Shown: positions 25,499 through 34,986 of the stretch, piece after piece
Position numbering within the stretch: position 1 is the first letter of the stretch
How the letters are laid out: each line of letters opens with the position of its first letter
Assembly (NCBI GenBank): GCA_017453465.1
Contig: JAFTEV010000028.1
Span: 40,492 to 104,491 of the forward strand
Length of the DNA: 64,000 bases
Origin: Bacteroidaceae bacterium
GTDB lineage: Bacteria; Bacteroidota; Bacteroidia; Bacteroidales; Bacteroidaceae
Direction: 5' to 3'
Notes under the pieces: generated by a model
What the model saw: only the letters and a program-made list of their open reading frames with translations
Database searches by the model: none
What the model was told of the DNA's origin: nothing
Made by a program: the position numbers and the translations under genes

Positions 25499-28400
25499 AT
25501 GTCCCGTCTCTACAACACCATCATGCTCTTGCTATGCCTCCTCATGGGGGGGCTGCTGACGCTGTGCACCACCGAGGGCGAGAGCCGCCTGGAGGAGGCC
25601 CAGCTCGACAGTGCGCGCACGGCCATGCTTCAGCGCATGGACTACGGCAAGGCTGAGGACATCTACCGCCAGTTGCGTGGCAAGACGCGCAACAAGCTCA
25701 CCCGTCTGCGTGCCGATGAGGGGCTGATGAAGTTGTGTCAAATCTGTTCGCGCAGTAAGGAGTTCTACGACTACCGCTCGGATGCGGAGCGGCTCATGGC
25801 CGAACTGCGCACGGCGGAGCAGCACATGGACGCACGGAACGACTCGATTTGGCTGGCAGCCCAGCAGGAGTTCAGAGAGGTGTCGGCGGTGTACTACTAC
25901 AACCTGCGCGACTTCGACCGCGCACGCGAGATTCTGGGCATTCCCCGCGAGCAGATGATGGGGCTGAAACCCTTCATGGCCCAATACATCGGGGCCGGCA
26001 CCTACTATTACCGCTCGATGCAGAAGAAGTGGGCTGCCGACGCGCTCACAGACCAGGGCCGCTACGACGAGGCTCTGGACTCGCTGGCTGCGGCTCTCTA
26101 CCTCGTCAACGAACATCACCGGAAGTACAGTTTCACGGGACTGGCTGACACATTATATATATATAATAGCGCCCCCGACACAATCTCCACCGAAATGCGC
26201 TGGATTCAAACCCCAGGGCTGATGTGTGTGCCGGAGTGGATGGCCTCGGTGCGCGACCAGCTGAGCATCACCCTCGGCGCAATGGGACGCAAGGCGGAGT
26301 CGGACTATAACCATAACATCTACTTCGACATCCTCGATGCCACCCGTCAGGATATGCTCATGGAGCAGCAGCTGGATGCACTGGAACGGCACGAGCAGTT
26401 CTTCCACATCCTGCTGGTAATCATTGCTGCCTTTGCCCTGCTACTGGTGTCGCTCGCAGTCAGCCTGTATCGACGACGCACGCGAACCGCTCAGCAACGG
26501 GTGGCACAACTGCGCAGCGACATCGAGCACGAATTGCAGGCCCTGCCAGCGCGGTGGCTGGAGCAGAGCGGAACCACTGTTGGCGAGATTGAAGACCAGA
26601 TGGAGTATGCCGACGATGAACGCCGCGCCGCCGAAATGGAGATTGAGCAGAACAAGCGAGGCTATGTGGACAAGGCTACAAGCGTGGCCATCGCCAACGG
26701 CATTGTGCCCTTCCTGGACCGCGCCTTGCACGTGGCCGACAGGTCGTTTGACCGCGACTACCTGCTGGAACTGATTGACAAGATAAATGACTACAACGAG
26801 GTGCTGGGACACTGGGTCAAGATTCGTCAGGGAAGCGTGTCGCTCAGCATCGAGAGTTTTTCGCTGGAAGACCTCTTTGCGGTGGTCAGGAAAGCCACAC
26901 GCCTATATGAAAGCAGCGGTTTAACTTTGTCTGTGCAACAGACTGATTCCGTAGTGAAAGCAGACAAGGCTCTCACGCTCTTCATGATTAACACGCTGAT
27001 GGACAACGCACGGAAGTTCACGCCGCAGGGAGGCCGTGTCAGCGTGGCGGCAACGGAGACGGAAGACTACGTGGAAGTATCGGTAGAGGACACGGGCTAT
27101 GGCATGACGGAGCAGGACACACGTGAGGTGGTGACGGCAAAGAAGGGCCACGGTTTCGGACTGATGAACTGCCGTGGCATCATTGAGAAGTACAAGAAGA
27201 CCAACCGACTCTTCAGCGTGTGCACATTCGGTGTAGAGAGCCAACTGAACAAGGGGAGCCGCTTCTACTTCCGACTGCCCAAGGGACTGAAACGGACTCT
27301 CATGCTGATTGCCGTGCTGACACTCTCTTGCAGGGGCTATGCCTTCCAGCCCGAAGACCCCAATCTGACCAAGGCACGGATGTATGCCGACAGCGTGTTC
27401 TATGCCAACACGCAGGGGCAGTATGGGCGCGCCATCGACTACGGAGACTCTGTGCTCACGGCCCTGAACTATTTCTACATGGAGCAGACTGGACGCACCG
27501 ACCACTTGCTGCTCATCGAGGGCGAAAGCAGCGATATGCCGGAGGTCAGGCTGTGGCAAGAGCGGTTCGACACAGACTATGGCATCATCGTGGATGTGCG
27601 CAACGAAATGGCCATTGCAGCCCTTTCGCTCAACCGCAAGCACCTGTATCGCTACAACAGTGATGTGTTCACACGGATGTATCAATTGCTTTCGCAGGAC
27701 GAAAGCCTCTCTGAGCGCATTGCCCGGCTGGAGCGTACCAACGCCAACAAGGGGCTGGTGGTCAACATGAGCGTGTTGCTGCTGCTGCTGTTTGTGCCGC
27801 TGCTCTTCATGTACTACTATCACAAACACCTGCTGCCCCTGTTCAACCTGCGGCAGGTAAAGGGGCTGATGGAGACACTGTTCACTACGCCACGCGAACA
27901 GTTCATGCCCACCCTGCAAAGAGGCGTTAACGACCTGGTGCCAGTGGATGATGTCTGCCTGGGAATCTATGACAAAGACCAGCGCGGACTACTTTTCCAC
28001 CACGCCCGCCACAATGCCGACGAGAGCCTGCAGCAGTTCATGAACTACGCCTATTTGGACGGCAAGGAGATTAAAGACCAGAAACTGGGCGTGGCAGCCT
28101 TTCCGCTCAGCGCGAGGGTGGGGGACGACGTGCAGACGGTGGGTGTGATGGGACTCAAACTGCACTCCAACCGCCTGACGAACACAGAGGCAGAACTGAT
28201 GGAGTGGGTTGCCCAAAGTGTGGCACAGTATGTGTACAGCACCGACACCCGCATCGAAGAACTCCAGCACGACTTGGAACTGCGGCAAGACGAGGTTCGG
28301 CGTGCCGATGCGGAACTGAGCCGCATCCATGTGCAAAACATGATTCTCGACAATTGCTTGAGCACCATCAAGCACGAGACCATGTATTACCCCAATCGCA

Positions 28401-29065
28401 TCAAAGACCTCCTGCTCCGCAACCTCACTGCCGAGGACAACTCGGCCCAGCAAGAGGTATCGGAGCTTATACATTATTATAAAGAAGTGTTCACTGTGCT
28501 CAGCCAGTGTGCCATGAAGCAGCTGGAGCGCACCGTGTTCCGCCGCCGCCAGATTCCTGTGCGCCAGCTGACGGACTACGCCGCAGAGCGGGCCCGCCAC
28601 TACCAGGAACGCCAGTTCACTGGGCTGCGCTTCGCAGCAGACAGCCCGGAAAAACCGGGAAAACCGGATATTTCGGTCATTCCGGAAAGCCCGCCGCCTC
28701 CCGCCCAGCCCACCATCCTGGGCGACCCCGTAATGTTGCAATACATGCTCGACACACTGCTGCAAGCCGCCTACAGCGTTAAAGAATGTGGAGAATTGAA
28801 GCTGGATTTTGCCGTTTCCGAGCAATTCTGTACCTTTGCACTGACTGACAGCCGCCGCCACTGGACTGCGGACGAAATGCGCACCCTCTTCTATGCCGAC
28901 ACACTGCGCTACGACTCGCAGGAGGACCGTCTCATCGGCTCGGAATACTTGCTCTGCAAACAAATCATACGCGAGCACGACGAGCACTGCGGCATTCGCG
29001 GCTGCCGCATTTATGCCACTGACGGCAACACCGTAGTGTTTACTTTACCAATGAAAACTAAATAG
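25499..29065 (+). CDS. Double histidine-kinase-like membrane protein (DUF5112/DUF5113-like)
   Basis: An 1188-residue signalling protein made of two similar halves. Half 1: export signal (about 5-23), helical TPR-like periplasmic domain, membrane segment about 303-325, coiled coil, then an HATPase with N-box NTLMDNARKF (about 498), DTGYGM (531) and GHGFGLMNC (550). Its H-box region (KATSVAIANGIVPFLDRAL) has no phospho-accepting His. Half 2: membrane segment near 601-617, short periplasmic helical region, membrane segment about 757-777, GAF-like stretch, then an H-box CLSTIKHETMYYPNRI with His 959, but an ATPase domain lacking DxGxG and a clear N-box. So one half seems to keep ATP binding and the other the His. 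The response regulator follows 6 bases downstream. Signal unknown. Confidence 0.85.
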   Translation: MSRLYNTIMLLLCLLMGGLLTLCTTEGESRLEEAQLDSARTAMLQRMDYGKAEDIYRQLRGKTRNKLTRLRADEGLMKLCQICSRSKEFYDYRSDAERLMAELRTAEQHMDARNDSIWLAAQQEFREVSAVYYYNLRDFDRAREILGIPREQMMGLKPFMAQYIGAGTYYYRSMQKKWAADALTDQGRYDEALDSLAAALYLVNEHHRKYSFTGLADTLYIYNSAPDTISTEMRWIQTPGLMCVPEWMASVRDQLSITLGAMGRKAESDYNHNIYFDILDATRQDMLMEQQLDALERHEQFFHILLVIIAAFALLLVSLAVSLYRRRTRTAQQRVAQLRSDIEHELQALPARWLEQSGTTVGEIEDQMEYADDERRAAEMEIEQNKRGYVDKATSVAIANGIVPFLDRALHVADRSFDRDYLLELIDKINDYNEVLGHWVKIRQGSVSLSIESFSLEDLFAVVRKATRLYESSGLTLSVQQTDSVVKADKALTLFMINTLMDNARKFTPQGGRVSVAATETEDYVEVSVEDTGYGMTEQDTREVVTAKKGHGFGLMNCRGIIEKYKKTNRLFSVCTFGVESQLNKGSRFYFRLPKGLKRTLMLIAVLTLSCRGYAFQPEDPNLTKARMYADSVFYANTQGQYGRAIDYGDSVLTALNYFYMEQTGRTDHLLLIEGESSDMPEVRLWQERFDTDYGIIVDVRNEMAIAALSLNRKHLYRYNSDVFTRMYQLLSQDESLSERIARLERTNANKGLVVNMSVLLLLLFVPLLFMYYYHKHLLPLFNLRQVKGLMETLFTTPREQFMPTLQRGVNDLVPVDDVCLGIYDKDQRGLLFHHARHNADESLQQFMNYAYLDGKEIKDQKLGVAAFPLSARVGDDVQTVGVMGLKLHSNRLTNTEAELMEWVAQSVAQYVYSTDTRIEELQHDLELRQDEVRRADAELSRIHVQNMILDNCLSTIKHETMYYPNRIKDLLLRNLTAEDNSAQQEVSELIHYYKEVFTVLSQCAMKQLERTVFRRRQIPVRQLTDYAAERARHYQERQFTGLRFAADSPEKPGKPDISVIPESPPPPAQPTILGDPVMLQYMLDTLLQAAYSVKECGELKLDFAVSEQFCTFALTDSRRHWTADEMRTLFYADTLRYDSQEDRLIGSEYLLCKQIIREHDEHCGIRGCRIYATDGNTVVFTLPMKTK

Positions 29066-29071
29066 CGAGAT

Positions 29072-29788
29072 ATGGAGAAGTTCAAAGTAATTATTGTAGA
29101 AGACGTAAAACTGGAGCTGAAGGGTACGGAGCAAATCTTCCGTGCCGACATTCCGCTGGCAGAAGTGGTGGGCACAGCCATGACCGAGACTGAGCTGTGG
29201 CCGCTGATGAACAGCAATACGCCCGACCTGGTACTGCTCGACCTGGGACTGGGGGGCAGTACGACGGTGGGAGTGGACATCTGTAAGCAACTCAGGCGAA
29301 GGTATCCGCAGGTACACGTGCTCATATTCACGGGTGAGGTGCTCAACGAGCGGCTTTGGGTGGATGTGCTCGATGCAGGAGCCGACGGCATTGTGCTGAA
29401 GAGCGGCGAACTGCTCACGCCCGACCTTGTCTATAGTGTGATGGAGGGCAAAAAGTTTGTGTTCAACCGCCCGATACTGGAGAAAATTGTGCAGCGGTTC
29501 CGCCAGTCGGTGCTCACAGAGAGCCGCCGCAGCGAGGCCCTTTTGGACTACGACATCGACGAATACGATGAGCGGCTGCTCCGCCACCTTGCGCTGGGCT
29601 ATACGAAGGACATGATAGCCAACCTGCGCACCATGCCTTTCGGCGTGAAAAGCCTGGAAAAGCGGCAGGTGGACCTTGTGTCGCGCCTCTTTGGTGAGGG
29701 GCAGACGGGCGTGAACGCCACGCGGCTGGTGACGAAAGCCCTGCAACTGGGCATCATCAATCTTGACAACCTGACCCCCGATGACTAA
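29072..29788 (+). CDS. Response regulator with LuxR-type output
   Basis: A 238-residue regulator expected to receive phosphate from the upstream kinase and bind DNA. The receiver domain (1-125) has the acidic pair ED at 10-11, phospho-acceptor Asp57 in LVLLDLGLGG, Thr87 in LIFTGE and Lys110 in GIVLKSG. The C-terminal part (DEYDERLLRHLALGYTKDMIANLRTMPFGVKSLEKRQVDLVSRLF and on) matches a LuxR/NarL-like helix-turn-helix with an unusual ending (NATRLVTKALQLGIINLDNL). It overlaps the membrane-protein gene by 8 bases. Confidence 0.9.
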   Translation: MEKFKVIIVEDVKLELKGTEQIFRADIPLAEVVGTAMTETELWPLMNSNTPDLVLLDLGLGGSTTVGVDICKQLRRRYPQVHVLIFTGEVLNERLWVDVLDAGADGIVLKSGELLTPDLVYSVMEGKKFVFNRPILEKIVQRFRQSVLTESRRSEALLDYDIDEYDERLLRHLALGYTKDMIANLRTMPFGVKSLEKRQVDLVSRLFGEGQTGVNATRLVTKALQLGIINLDNLTPDD

Positions 29789-30371
29789 GCTACTGCTGAA
29801 ATGGTTGCTTCTGCTTGAGCTGTTGGCCTTTCCGCTCATTGCCATCTCTTCGTGGGTGGTGAGCATATACAACAGCGGAGCCAACAATTTGCTGGCTCCC
29901 AATGGGCTGCGCTGGCTGTTGACGAGCTTCGTGAGCAACTTTGCCCGTCTGCCGTGGGCCGAGATTCTGCTGGGGCTGATAGCACTGTCGGTGTTGCAGT
30001 TTTCGGGCATTGCCGACTGCGTAGTGCATCGCCCCACACAGAAGCAACAACGCGCACTGCTGTTTGCCTTGGCTGCCCTGGTCAGCATGGTGGTGGCTGT
30101 GGGGGCACTGACTGTATTGCCGCCCTACATTCTGCTCAATTTCTTTGGCGGCACGGCGCAGTCGCCCTTGACAGACAGCCTGCCGGGGCTGCTTTTCATC
30201 ACAGCCGAAGTGGTGGCTTGCGTCTATGGCTACACGTCGGGAAAGATGGTTACTATCGAGGACTTTTCGGTGGCACACTCGCAACTCATCGTGCAACTTT
30301 CACCCTTATTTATCCACGCCTTTTTGCTGTCACAAGTCTTTGAGTGGATTAAATATTCTTATTTTTTATGA
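29781..30371 (+). CDS. Multi-pass membrane protein of the kinase operon
   Basis: A 196-residue integral membrane protein with about five hydrophobic segments (LLLKWLLLLELLAFPLIAIS, LPWAEILLGLIALSVLQF, LLFALAALVSMVVAVGALTVLPPYILL, LPGLLFITAEVVACVYGY, QLSPLFIHAFLLSQVF). I do not recognise a family with confidence; the layout loosely recalls a fragment of AbgT-type transporters. Its start overlaps the response-regulator stop, so it belongs to the kinase operon and could be an accessory sensor or a target-side component. Confidence 0.8.
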   Translation: MTKLLLKWLLLLELLAFPLIAISSWVVSIYNSGANNLLAPNGLRWLLTSFVSNFARLPWAEILLGLIALSVLQFSGIADCVVHRPTQKQQRALLFALAALVSMVVAVGALTVLPPYILLNFFGGTAQSPLTDSLPGLLFITAEVVACVYGYTSGKMVTIEDFSVAHSQLIVQLSPLFIHAFLLSQVFEWIKYSYFL

Positions 30372-30401
30372 ATAATGTGCCGCAGTTGCACTGAAAAATC
30401 G

Positions 30402-30409
30402 TACATTTG
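30402..30409 (+). promoter_or_regulatory. Promoter -7 box for the RIC-LuxR regulator
   Basis: TACATTTG matches TAnnTTTG. The nearest TTG (30386-30388) is too close for a standard -33. A leader of about 90 bases would follow. Confidence 0.5.
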
Positions 30410-30506
30410 CAGCAAAAATAATTGGTTTACGTAGTTCTCACAGTTGTTTAATATGGTCACAACATAACACTTGAGAATTATGATTAGTATTAAAGGACGA
30501 AGAATT

Positions 30507-31463
30507 ATGGCTGGACAGTACAAGCCTACAGATAAGTTGAGCTTCGTGATAGCCAATGACTATCGACTCTTGCAGATTATGAGTCGATTTGGCATTTCGT
30601 TGGGATTCGGCGAAAAGACTATCATGGAGGTGTGCCGACAATGTGGAGTGGATGCCGACACGTTTATTACGGTTATCAATTATGTGAAGGACGGTGCAGA
30701 GGATCATCCCCAGCACGTGGAGCACGTCAATGTGTCGGCAGTTTTGAATTATCTGAAGCAGACGCACCGCTATTTCCTGGACTACTTGCTGCCCACTATA
30801 CGCTTCAATCTGCTTAACAGCATCGACTGTTCGGTGCAGAACGAGATTGCCTTCCTTGTACTGAAATTCTTCGATGAATACGTGGAGGAAGTGCGCAAGC
30901 ACATGGAGTACGAAGAGAACACCGTGTTCAGCTATGTGCAACAACTCATCGACGGCGAGGTGGTGGACATTGAGGGCGGACATTTGCTTTCGCGCCATCA
31001 CAGCAGCATCGAAAGCAAACTGAAGGAACTCAAAAAGCTTTTCATTCAGTACTACCCTCAGCAGGAGAACAACGAGAAGTTGAACTCGGTCATCATCTCA
31101 ATCTATCAGGCCGAGGAAGAGCTTAGCATCCACTGTCTGGTGGAGGACAACATCTTTTCGCCCGCAGTGCGCCGGCTGGAGCACCACAACAAGCAGAACC
31201 GTAGCACACAGTCGGACAAAAGCAGCGATGAGACTCCGACGGCTGCCGACGAACAGCTGTCGGAACGAGAAAAGGAAATCGTGGTGTGCGTAGCGAAGGG
31301 AATGGCCAACAAGGAAATTGCCGACAAACTCTTCCTGAGCATCAACACCGTGACGACACACCGCCGCAACATCGCCCGCAAACTGCACATCCACTCCTCA
31401 GCTGGCATTACCATCTATGCCATTGTCAACAAACTGGTGACGCTGGAGGAAGTGAACATGTAG
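30507..31463 (+). CDS. Transcription regulator: RIC-like di-iron (hemerythrin) domain fused to LuxR helix-turn-helix
   Basis: About 318 residues. The N-terminus (ANDYRLLQIMSRFGISLGFGEKTIMEVCRQCGVDADTFITVI) matches the ScdA/DUF542 domain of RIC (YtfE), the iron-centre repair protein, with its conserved Cys. Next comes a hemerythrin-like helical bundle with likely iron ligands in TQ THRYFLDYLL, KHMEYEENTVF, LSRHHSSIE and SIHCLVEDNIF. The C-terminus (LSEREKEIVVCVAKGMANKEIADKLFLSINTVTTHRRNIARKLHIHS) is a full LuxR/GerE DNA-binding domain. A role as an oxygen- or nitric-oxide-responsive regulator is inferred from the parts. ATG 30507 follows AAAGGACG; ATG 30480 is an alternative. The nitroreductase gene follows after 42 bases and could be a target. 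Confidence 0.88.
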   Translation: MAGQYKPTDKLSFVIANDYRLLQIMSRFGISLGFGEKTIMEVCRQCGVDADTFITVINYVKDGAEDHPQHVEHVNVSAVLNYLKQTHRYFLDYLLPTIRFNLLNSIDCSVQNEIAFLVLKFFDEYVEEVRKHMEYEENTVFSYVQQLIDGEVVDIEGGHLLSRHHSSIESKLKELKKLFIQYYPQQENNEKLNSVIISIYQAEEELSIHCLVEDNIFSPAVRRLEHHNKQNRSTQSDKSSDETPTAADEQLSEREKEIVVCVAKGMANKEIADKLFLSINTVTTHRRNIARKLHIHSSAGITIYAIVNKLVTLEEVNM

Positions 31464-31505
31464 TGGCATTTTATAAACAGACAAATTACAATTCAATCAT
31501 TGAAT

Positions 31506-32030
31506 ATGGACTTCAAAGAACTCGTACAGAAGCGCCGCAGTGTGCGCAAATTCACAGACCAAGAGATTAGCCCCGAAGCCTTGCAGACCATCCTGCGCAG
31601 TGCACTGATGGCTCCCACCAGCAAGGGCACACGGGCATGGCACTTCATCGTGGTGGACGACAAGCCGATGCTGGAGAAAATCTCGATGTGTCGCGAACTG
31701 GGCAGCCAATTTGTGGCAGGCGCAGCTGTAGCCATTGTGGTGCTGGGCGACCGTGAAGTGACCGACGCATGGACCGAGGATGCCGCCATAGCAGCCGTTA
31801 CTATGCAATATCAGGCCGCAGATTTGGGACTGGGAAGCTGTTGGTGCCACATCCGCAACCGTTTCATGGAGAACGGCGAGCCTTCAGACAACATCCTGCG
31901 CTTCCTTCTGGGCTATCCCGAAAACCTTACTGCCGAATGTGTCATTGGCCTGGGCTATCCTGCCATTGAACGCAAACCGCAGGATGAAGACAAGCTGAAA
32001 TGGGAAAATGTCAGCATCTATAAACCGTAA
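31506..32030 (+). CDS. Nitroreductase family flavoprotein
   Basis: A 174-residue FMN-dependent NAD(P)H oxidoreductase of the nitroreductase fold. Signatures are [44 protein letters not shown] (FMN phosphate and active-site region), [12 protein letters not shown], and the C-terminal [14 protein letters not shown] and [16 protein letters not shown]. The physiological substrate is not evident. It starts 42 bases after the RIC-LuxR gene and is 8 bases before kdsC, so it may be co-transcribed with either. Confidence 0.93.
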   Translation: MDFKELVQKRRSVRKFTDQEISPEALQTILRSALMAPTSKGTRAWHFIVVDDKPMLEKISMCRELGSQFVAGAAVAIVVLGDREVTDAWTEDAAIAAVTMQYQAADLGLGSCWCHIRNRFMENGEPSDNILRFLLGYPENLTAECVIGLGYPAIERKPQDEDKLKWENVSIYKP

Positions 32031-32038
32031 TAGAACGC

Positions 32039-32557
32039 ATGATAAACTACGACCTCACCAAGATACGCGCACTCTTCTTTGACGTGGATGGGGTGCTCTC
32101 TGCGGAAACCATCCCACAGCATCCCGACGGCGAGCCAATGCGCACAGTGAACATCAAGGACGGCTATGCCTTGCAGCACGCTGTGAAGCAGGGACTGATT
32201 ATAGCCATCATCAGCGGCGGGCGAACCAAGAGTGTGCGCAAGCGATACGAAGGTCTCGGCGTGAAGGAAGTTCACCTTGGTGTGGCTGTCAAGATTGAGA
32301 AGTATCGCGAACTAAAAGAACGTCTCGGATTGGCCGATGAAGAGATACTCTACATGGGTGACGACATTCCCGACTATGAGGTGATGCAGCAATGCGGCTT
32401 GCCTTGCTGCCCGGCTGATGCCGCTCCCGAAATCAAGGAAATCTCACGCTACATTTCCCAAAAGAAAGGCGGAATGGGTTGCGGACGCGATGTGCTGGAA
32501 CAAGTGCTCAAGGCCCAGGGACTCTGGATGCACAATGCGCAGGCTTTTGGCTGGTAA
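32039..32557 (+). CDS. kdsC: 3-deoxy-D-manno-octulosonate 8-phosphate phosphatase
   Basis: HAD-family phosphatase that removes the phosphate from Kdo-8-phosphate in lipopolysaccharide core synthesis, in the cytoplasm. The 172 residues are the normal KdsC length. Motif I is FFDVDGVLS (about 13-21), motif [14 protein letters not shown], the Lys region VAVKIEKY and motif [16 protein letters not shown]. The tail [18 protein letters not shown] is typical of the family. maf follows 40 bases downstream. Confidence 0.95.
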   Translation: MINYDLTKIRALFFDVDGVLSAETIPQHPDGEPMRTVNIKDGYALQHAVKQGLIIAIISGGRTKSVRKRYEGLGVKEVHLGVAVKIEKYRELKERLGLADEEILYMGDDIPDYEVMQQCGLPCCPADAAPEIKEISRYISQKKGGMGCGRDVLEQVLKAQGLWMHNAQAFGW

Positions 32558-32597
32558 TTGGGCGCAGAGACTTTTCTCCTCCACAACAAACAGAACT

Positions 32598-33179
32598 ATG
32601 CTCGAAAATCTACAGAATTACAACATCATATTAGCATCAAACTCGCCACGCCGCAAGGAACTGCTCAAGGGATTGGGTGTGCCCTTCCAGGTGCGTGTGT
32701 TGCAGGACATTGACGAGACTTATCCCGCAGACCTCCATGGCGAGGACATCGCCCTATATATTTCGCGAAAGAAGGCCGAGGCTTATCGGAGCACAATGGC
32801 CGACAACGAACTCATTATCACAGCCGACACAATAGTCTGTGTGAATCGCGAAGTGCTGGGCAAACCAGTGGACAAGGCCGATGCCGCCCGCATGTTTCAC
32901 ATGATGAGCGAACGCGAACACCAAGTCATTACGGGCGTGTGCATCGTTACGAAAGAAAAGACGGTGCAGTTTGCATCCACAACGGACGTGACTTTTGCTC
33001 AGCTCACTGAGGAGGAAATCGACCACTACATTGATTGTTACCATCCCTTCGACAAAGCTGGTGCCTATGGCATACAGGAATGGATTGGGTATATCGGCAT
33101 TACTGGCATAAGGGGATCGTTTTTCAACGTTGTCGGACTTCCCGTGCAACGTCTTTACACTGCACTGAAACAGTTTTAA
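32598..33179 (+). CDS. maf: Maf-family nucleoside triphosphate pyrophosphatase
   Basis: A 193-residue Maf protein that hydrolyses non-canonical or UTP/dTTP-type nucleotides to monophosphates. The signature IILASNSPRRKELLKGLG opens the chain, followed by ISRKKAEAY, ITADTIVCVNREVLGKP (catalytic Asp) and HPFDKAGAYGIQEWIG. The ATG at 32598 gives the standard N-terminus; the longer open frame starts inside kdsC and is rejected. The gene pair kdsC-maf is common in Bacteroidales. Confidence 0.95.
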   Translation: MLENLQNYNIILASNSPRRKELLKGLGVPFQVRVLQDIDETYPADLHGEDIALYISRKKAEAYRSTMADNELIITADTIVCVNREVLGKPVDKADAARMFHMMSEREHQVITGVCIVTKEKTVQFASTTDVTFAQLTEEEIDHYIDCYHPFDKAGAYGIQEWIGYIGITGIRGSFFNVVGLPVQRLYTALKQF

Positions 33180-33229
33180 GTATTAACTGACTTTTTCCTA
33201 AACATAAAGATTTTTTCATTCTATATTCT

Positions 33230-33706
33230 ATGCCTATGACTACCGTACACGAACTCGATGAAACCGACATACAGATATTGCGCCTTCTGCAAGAAGACTG
33301 CCGACTCACAACCAAGGAACTTGCCTTGAAAATACACCTTTCCGTTTCGCCCACATATGAACGTCAGCGCAGGCTGGAACGGCAAGGATTCATCAAGAAA
33401 TATGTGGCCATTCTGGATGCAGACCATTTGGAACGCGCATTCTTGGTTTATTGCACTGTGAGCATGAAGCAAATCAATCACGACATTGCAGTGAACTTTG
33501 CCGAGACTGTGGCAGAGTGGGGCGAAGTGACCGAATGCTACAACATTTCGGGCGATGGTGACTACATGCTCAAAGTATGCGTGGGCAGTATGCACCAGTA
33601 TCAACAATTCATACTTAATAAGCTGGGCACGCTGGGCTATGTGGGCCACATTCGCTCAGTCTTTGTTATGGACACTTTAAAACTCAGTTATGGACTACCG
33701 CTTTAA
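33230..33706 (+). CDS. Lrp/AsnC-family transcription regulator
   Basis: A 158-residue regulator with an N-terminal helix-turn-helix (LDETDIQILRLLQEDCRLTTKELALKIHLSVSPTYERQRRLERQGFI) and a C-terminal RAM ligand-binding domain (VYCTVSMKQIN to GDGDYMLKVCVGSMHQYQQF). Family members sense amino acids and control their metabolism; the ligand is not predictable here. Its 3' end overlaps the next gene by 17 bases in another frame. Confidence 0.95.
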   Translation: MPMTTVHELDETDIQILRLLQEDCRLTTKELALKIHLSVSPTYERQRRLERQGFIKKYVAILDADHLERAFLVYCTVSMKQINHDIAVNFAETVAEWGEVTECYNISGDGDYMLKVCVGSMHQYQQFILNKLGTLGYVGHIRSVFVMDTLKLSYGLPL

Positions 33707-34940
33707 TTACAAAACGGGGCGTTACAAAGCCCTTGCCTTTGTCTGTCTTTGCTTCTTCACGCCGACAGCTTATGCGCAGGATACGTATAAAAAGTCTGCC
33801 TTCATCAAGGAAATCAAATCGAACATGAAGAACAAGGCTTACGCACGTGTCACCGACAATGTGCGCAGTGCCTTGCAGAAGTTTCCCGATGTCGTCAGCA
33901 TAGACCCCGAATACTACTATTACAACATACAGGCTTGCCATGCACTGGCACTTGAAGAGGAGAAAAAGATGTACCTCGGCCAGAAAGCCGATACGGTCAA
34001 ATACTTTGACTACGTCTATACCGTTTTCACTGATGGCACACGTTGCGACAGCTTAGCTAACATACCGAACCAAAAGGGCAGGGTAGTCAACAGCTACTAT
34101 AAGCATATTCTCTCGCTCATTTCTGACAACATGGCGAAACTGCCTGCGGGAGCCAGATTTTCCTTTCAGAAAAAGAATTATCAGCGTGCCTACGACTATG
34201 CCACCATGTTTCTCCGCATCGCTGAAGATTCGCTCAGGTTTCAGCAGTGTAAAGCTCCAGCTGCCGAAGTTCACTCCACATCGGCCATTGCAGTACTGTC
34301 TGCCTACGCACAAGGAAAGTATCGGGATGCCCTTCCACATTTGCCCATGGCTTTGAATGAAAACACACGCCACCGCCAAATTCTGGAAATTGCCTGCCGA
34401 TGCTACGAGGGAGTCGGCGACACCCTTCATTTCGAGCACTCACTGAGCGACGGAGTCAGCCGATACCCTTCCGACTCCTACTTCTTCCTATCCCTGGTCA
34501 AACTTTATAATGACCAGCATCGCTATGCAGATGTGTTGGAGCAGACGAAAAGAATGCTCCAGATAGATTCGCAGAACCGTGACCTTTGGTACATACGAGG
34601 CAAAGAGGAAACTTATCTCAGTCGCGACGATGAAGCACTGCAGTCCTTTGTCACGGCGACAGAAATCAAGACTGACGATGCCGAATCGTACTCGGCCATC
34701 GGCAACATCTATCTCAATATGTCGCGCAAGGCATACGAACAGCAGAGTGGACTCACGGGAAAAAATCTGCAAAATAAGAAAAACGAATTACATAATCTGT
34801 ACCTCAAGTCAAAAGCTGCATTTGAAAGTGCACGCCAGTACAAGCCGCAAGACACAGCCCTTTGGCTATCCGGACTTAAAGAAATCTACTTCAAACTAAA
34901 CATGGGCAAAGAGCTTAAAGCCATAGAAAAAATGAGGTGA
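33690..34940 (+). CDS. Exported TPR-repeat protein
   Basis: A 416-residue protein with an N-terminal signal (YKALAFVCLCFFTPTAYAQ) after 12 charged residues, then helical pairs with TPR-like spacing (KYRDALPHLPMALNENTRHRQILEIACRCYEG, DDEALQSFVTATEIKTDDAESYSAIGNIYLN, AAFESARQYKPQDTALWLSGLKEIY). Probably periplasmic, acting in protein contacts. It starts inside the Lrp gene and is followed 46 bases later by ispE. Function unknown. Confidence 0.85.
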   Translation: MDYRFNYKTGRYKALAFVCLCFFTPTAYAQDTYKKSAFIKEIKSNMKNKAYARVTDNVRSALQKFPDVVSIDPEYYYYNIQACHALALEEEKKMYLGQKADTVKYFDYVYTVFTDGTRCDSLANIPNQKGRVVNSYYKHILSLISDNMAKLPAGARFSFQKKNYQRAYDYATMFLRIAEDSLRFQQCKAPAAEVHSTSAIAVLSAYAQGKYRDALPHLPMALNENTRHRQILEIACRCYEGVGDTLHFEHSLSDGVSRYPSDSYFFLSLVKLYNDQHRYADVLEQTKRMLQIDSQNRDLWYIRGKEETYLSRDDEALQSFVTATEIKTDDAESYSAIGNIYLNMSRKAYEQQSGLTGKNLQNKKNELHNLYLKSKAAFESARQYKPQDTALWLSGLKEIYFKLNMGKELKAIEKMR

Positions 34941-34986
34941 AAACAAACTCTTTTATTAACGCTACATCATCCAAATCAAAATCCAC

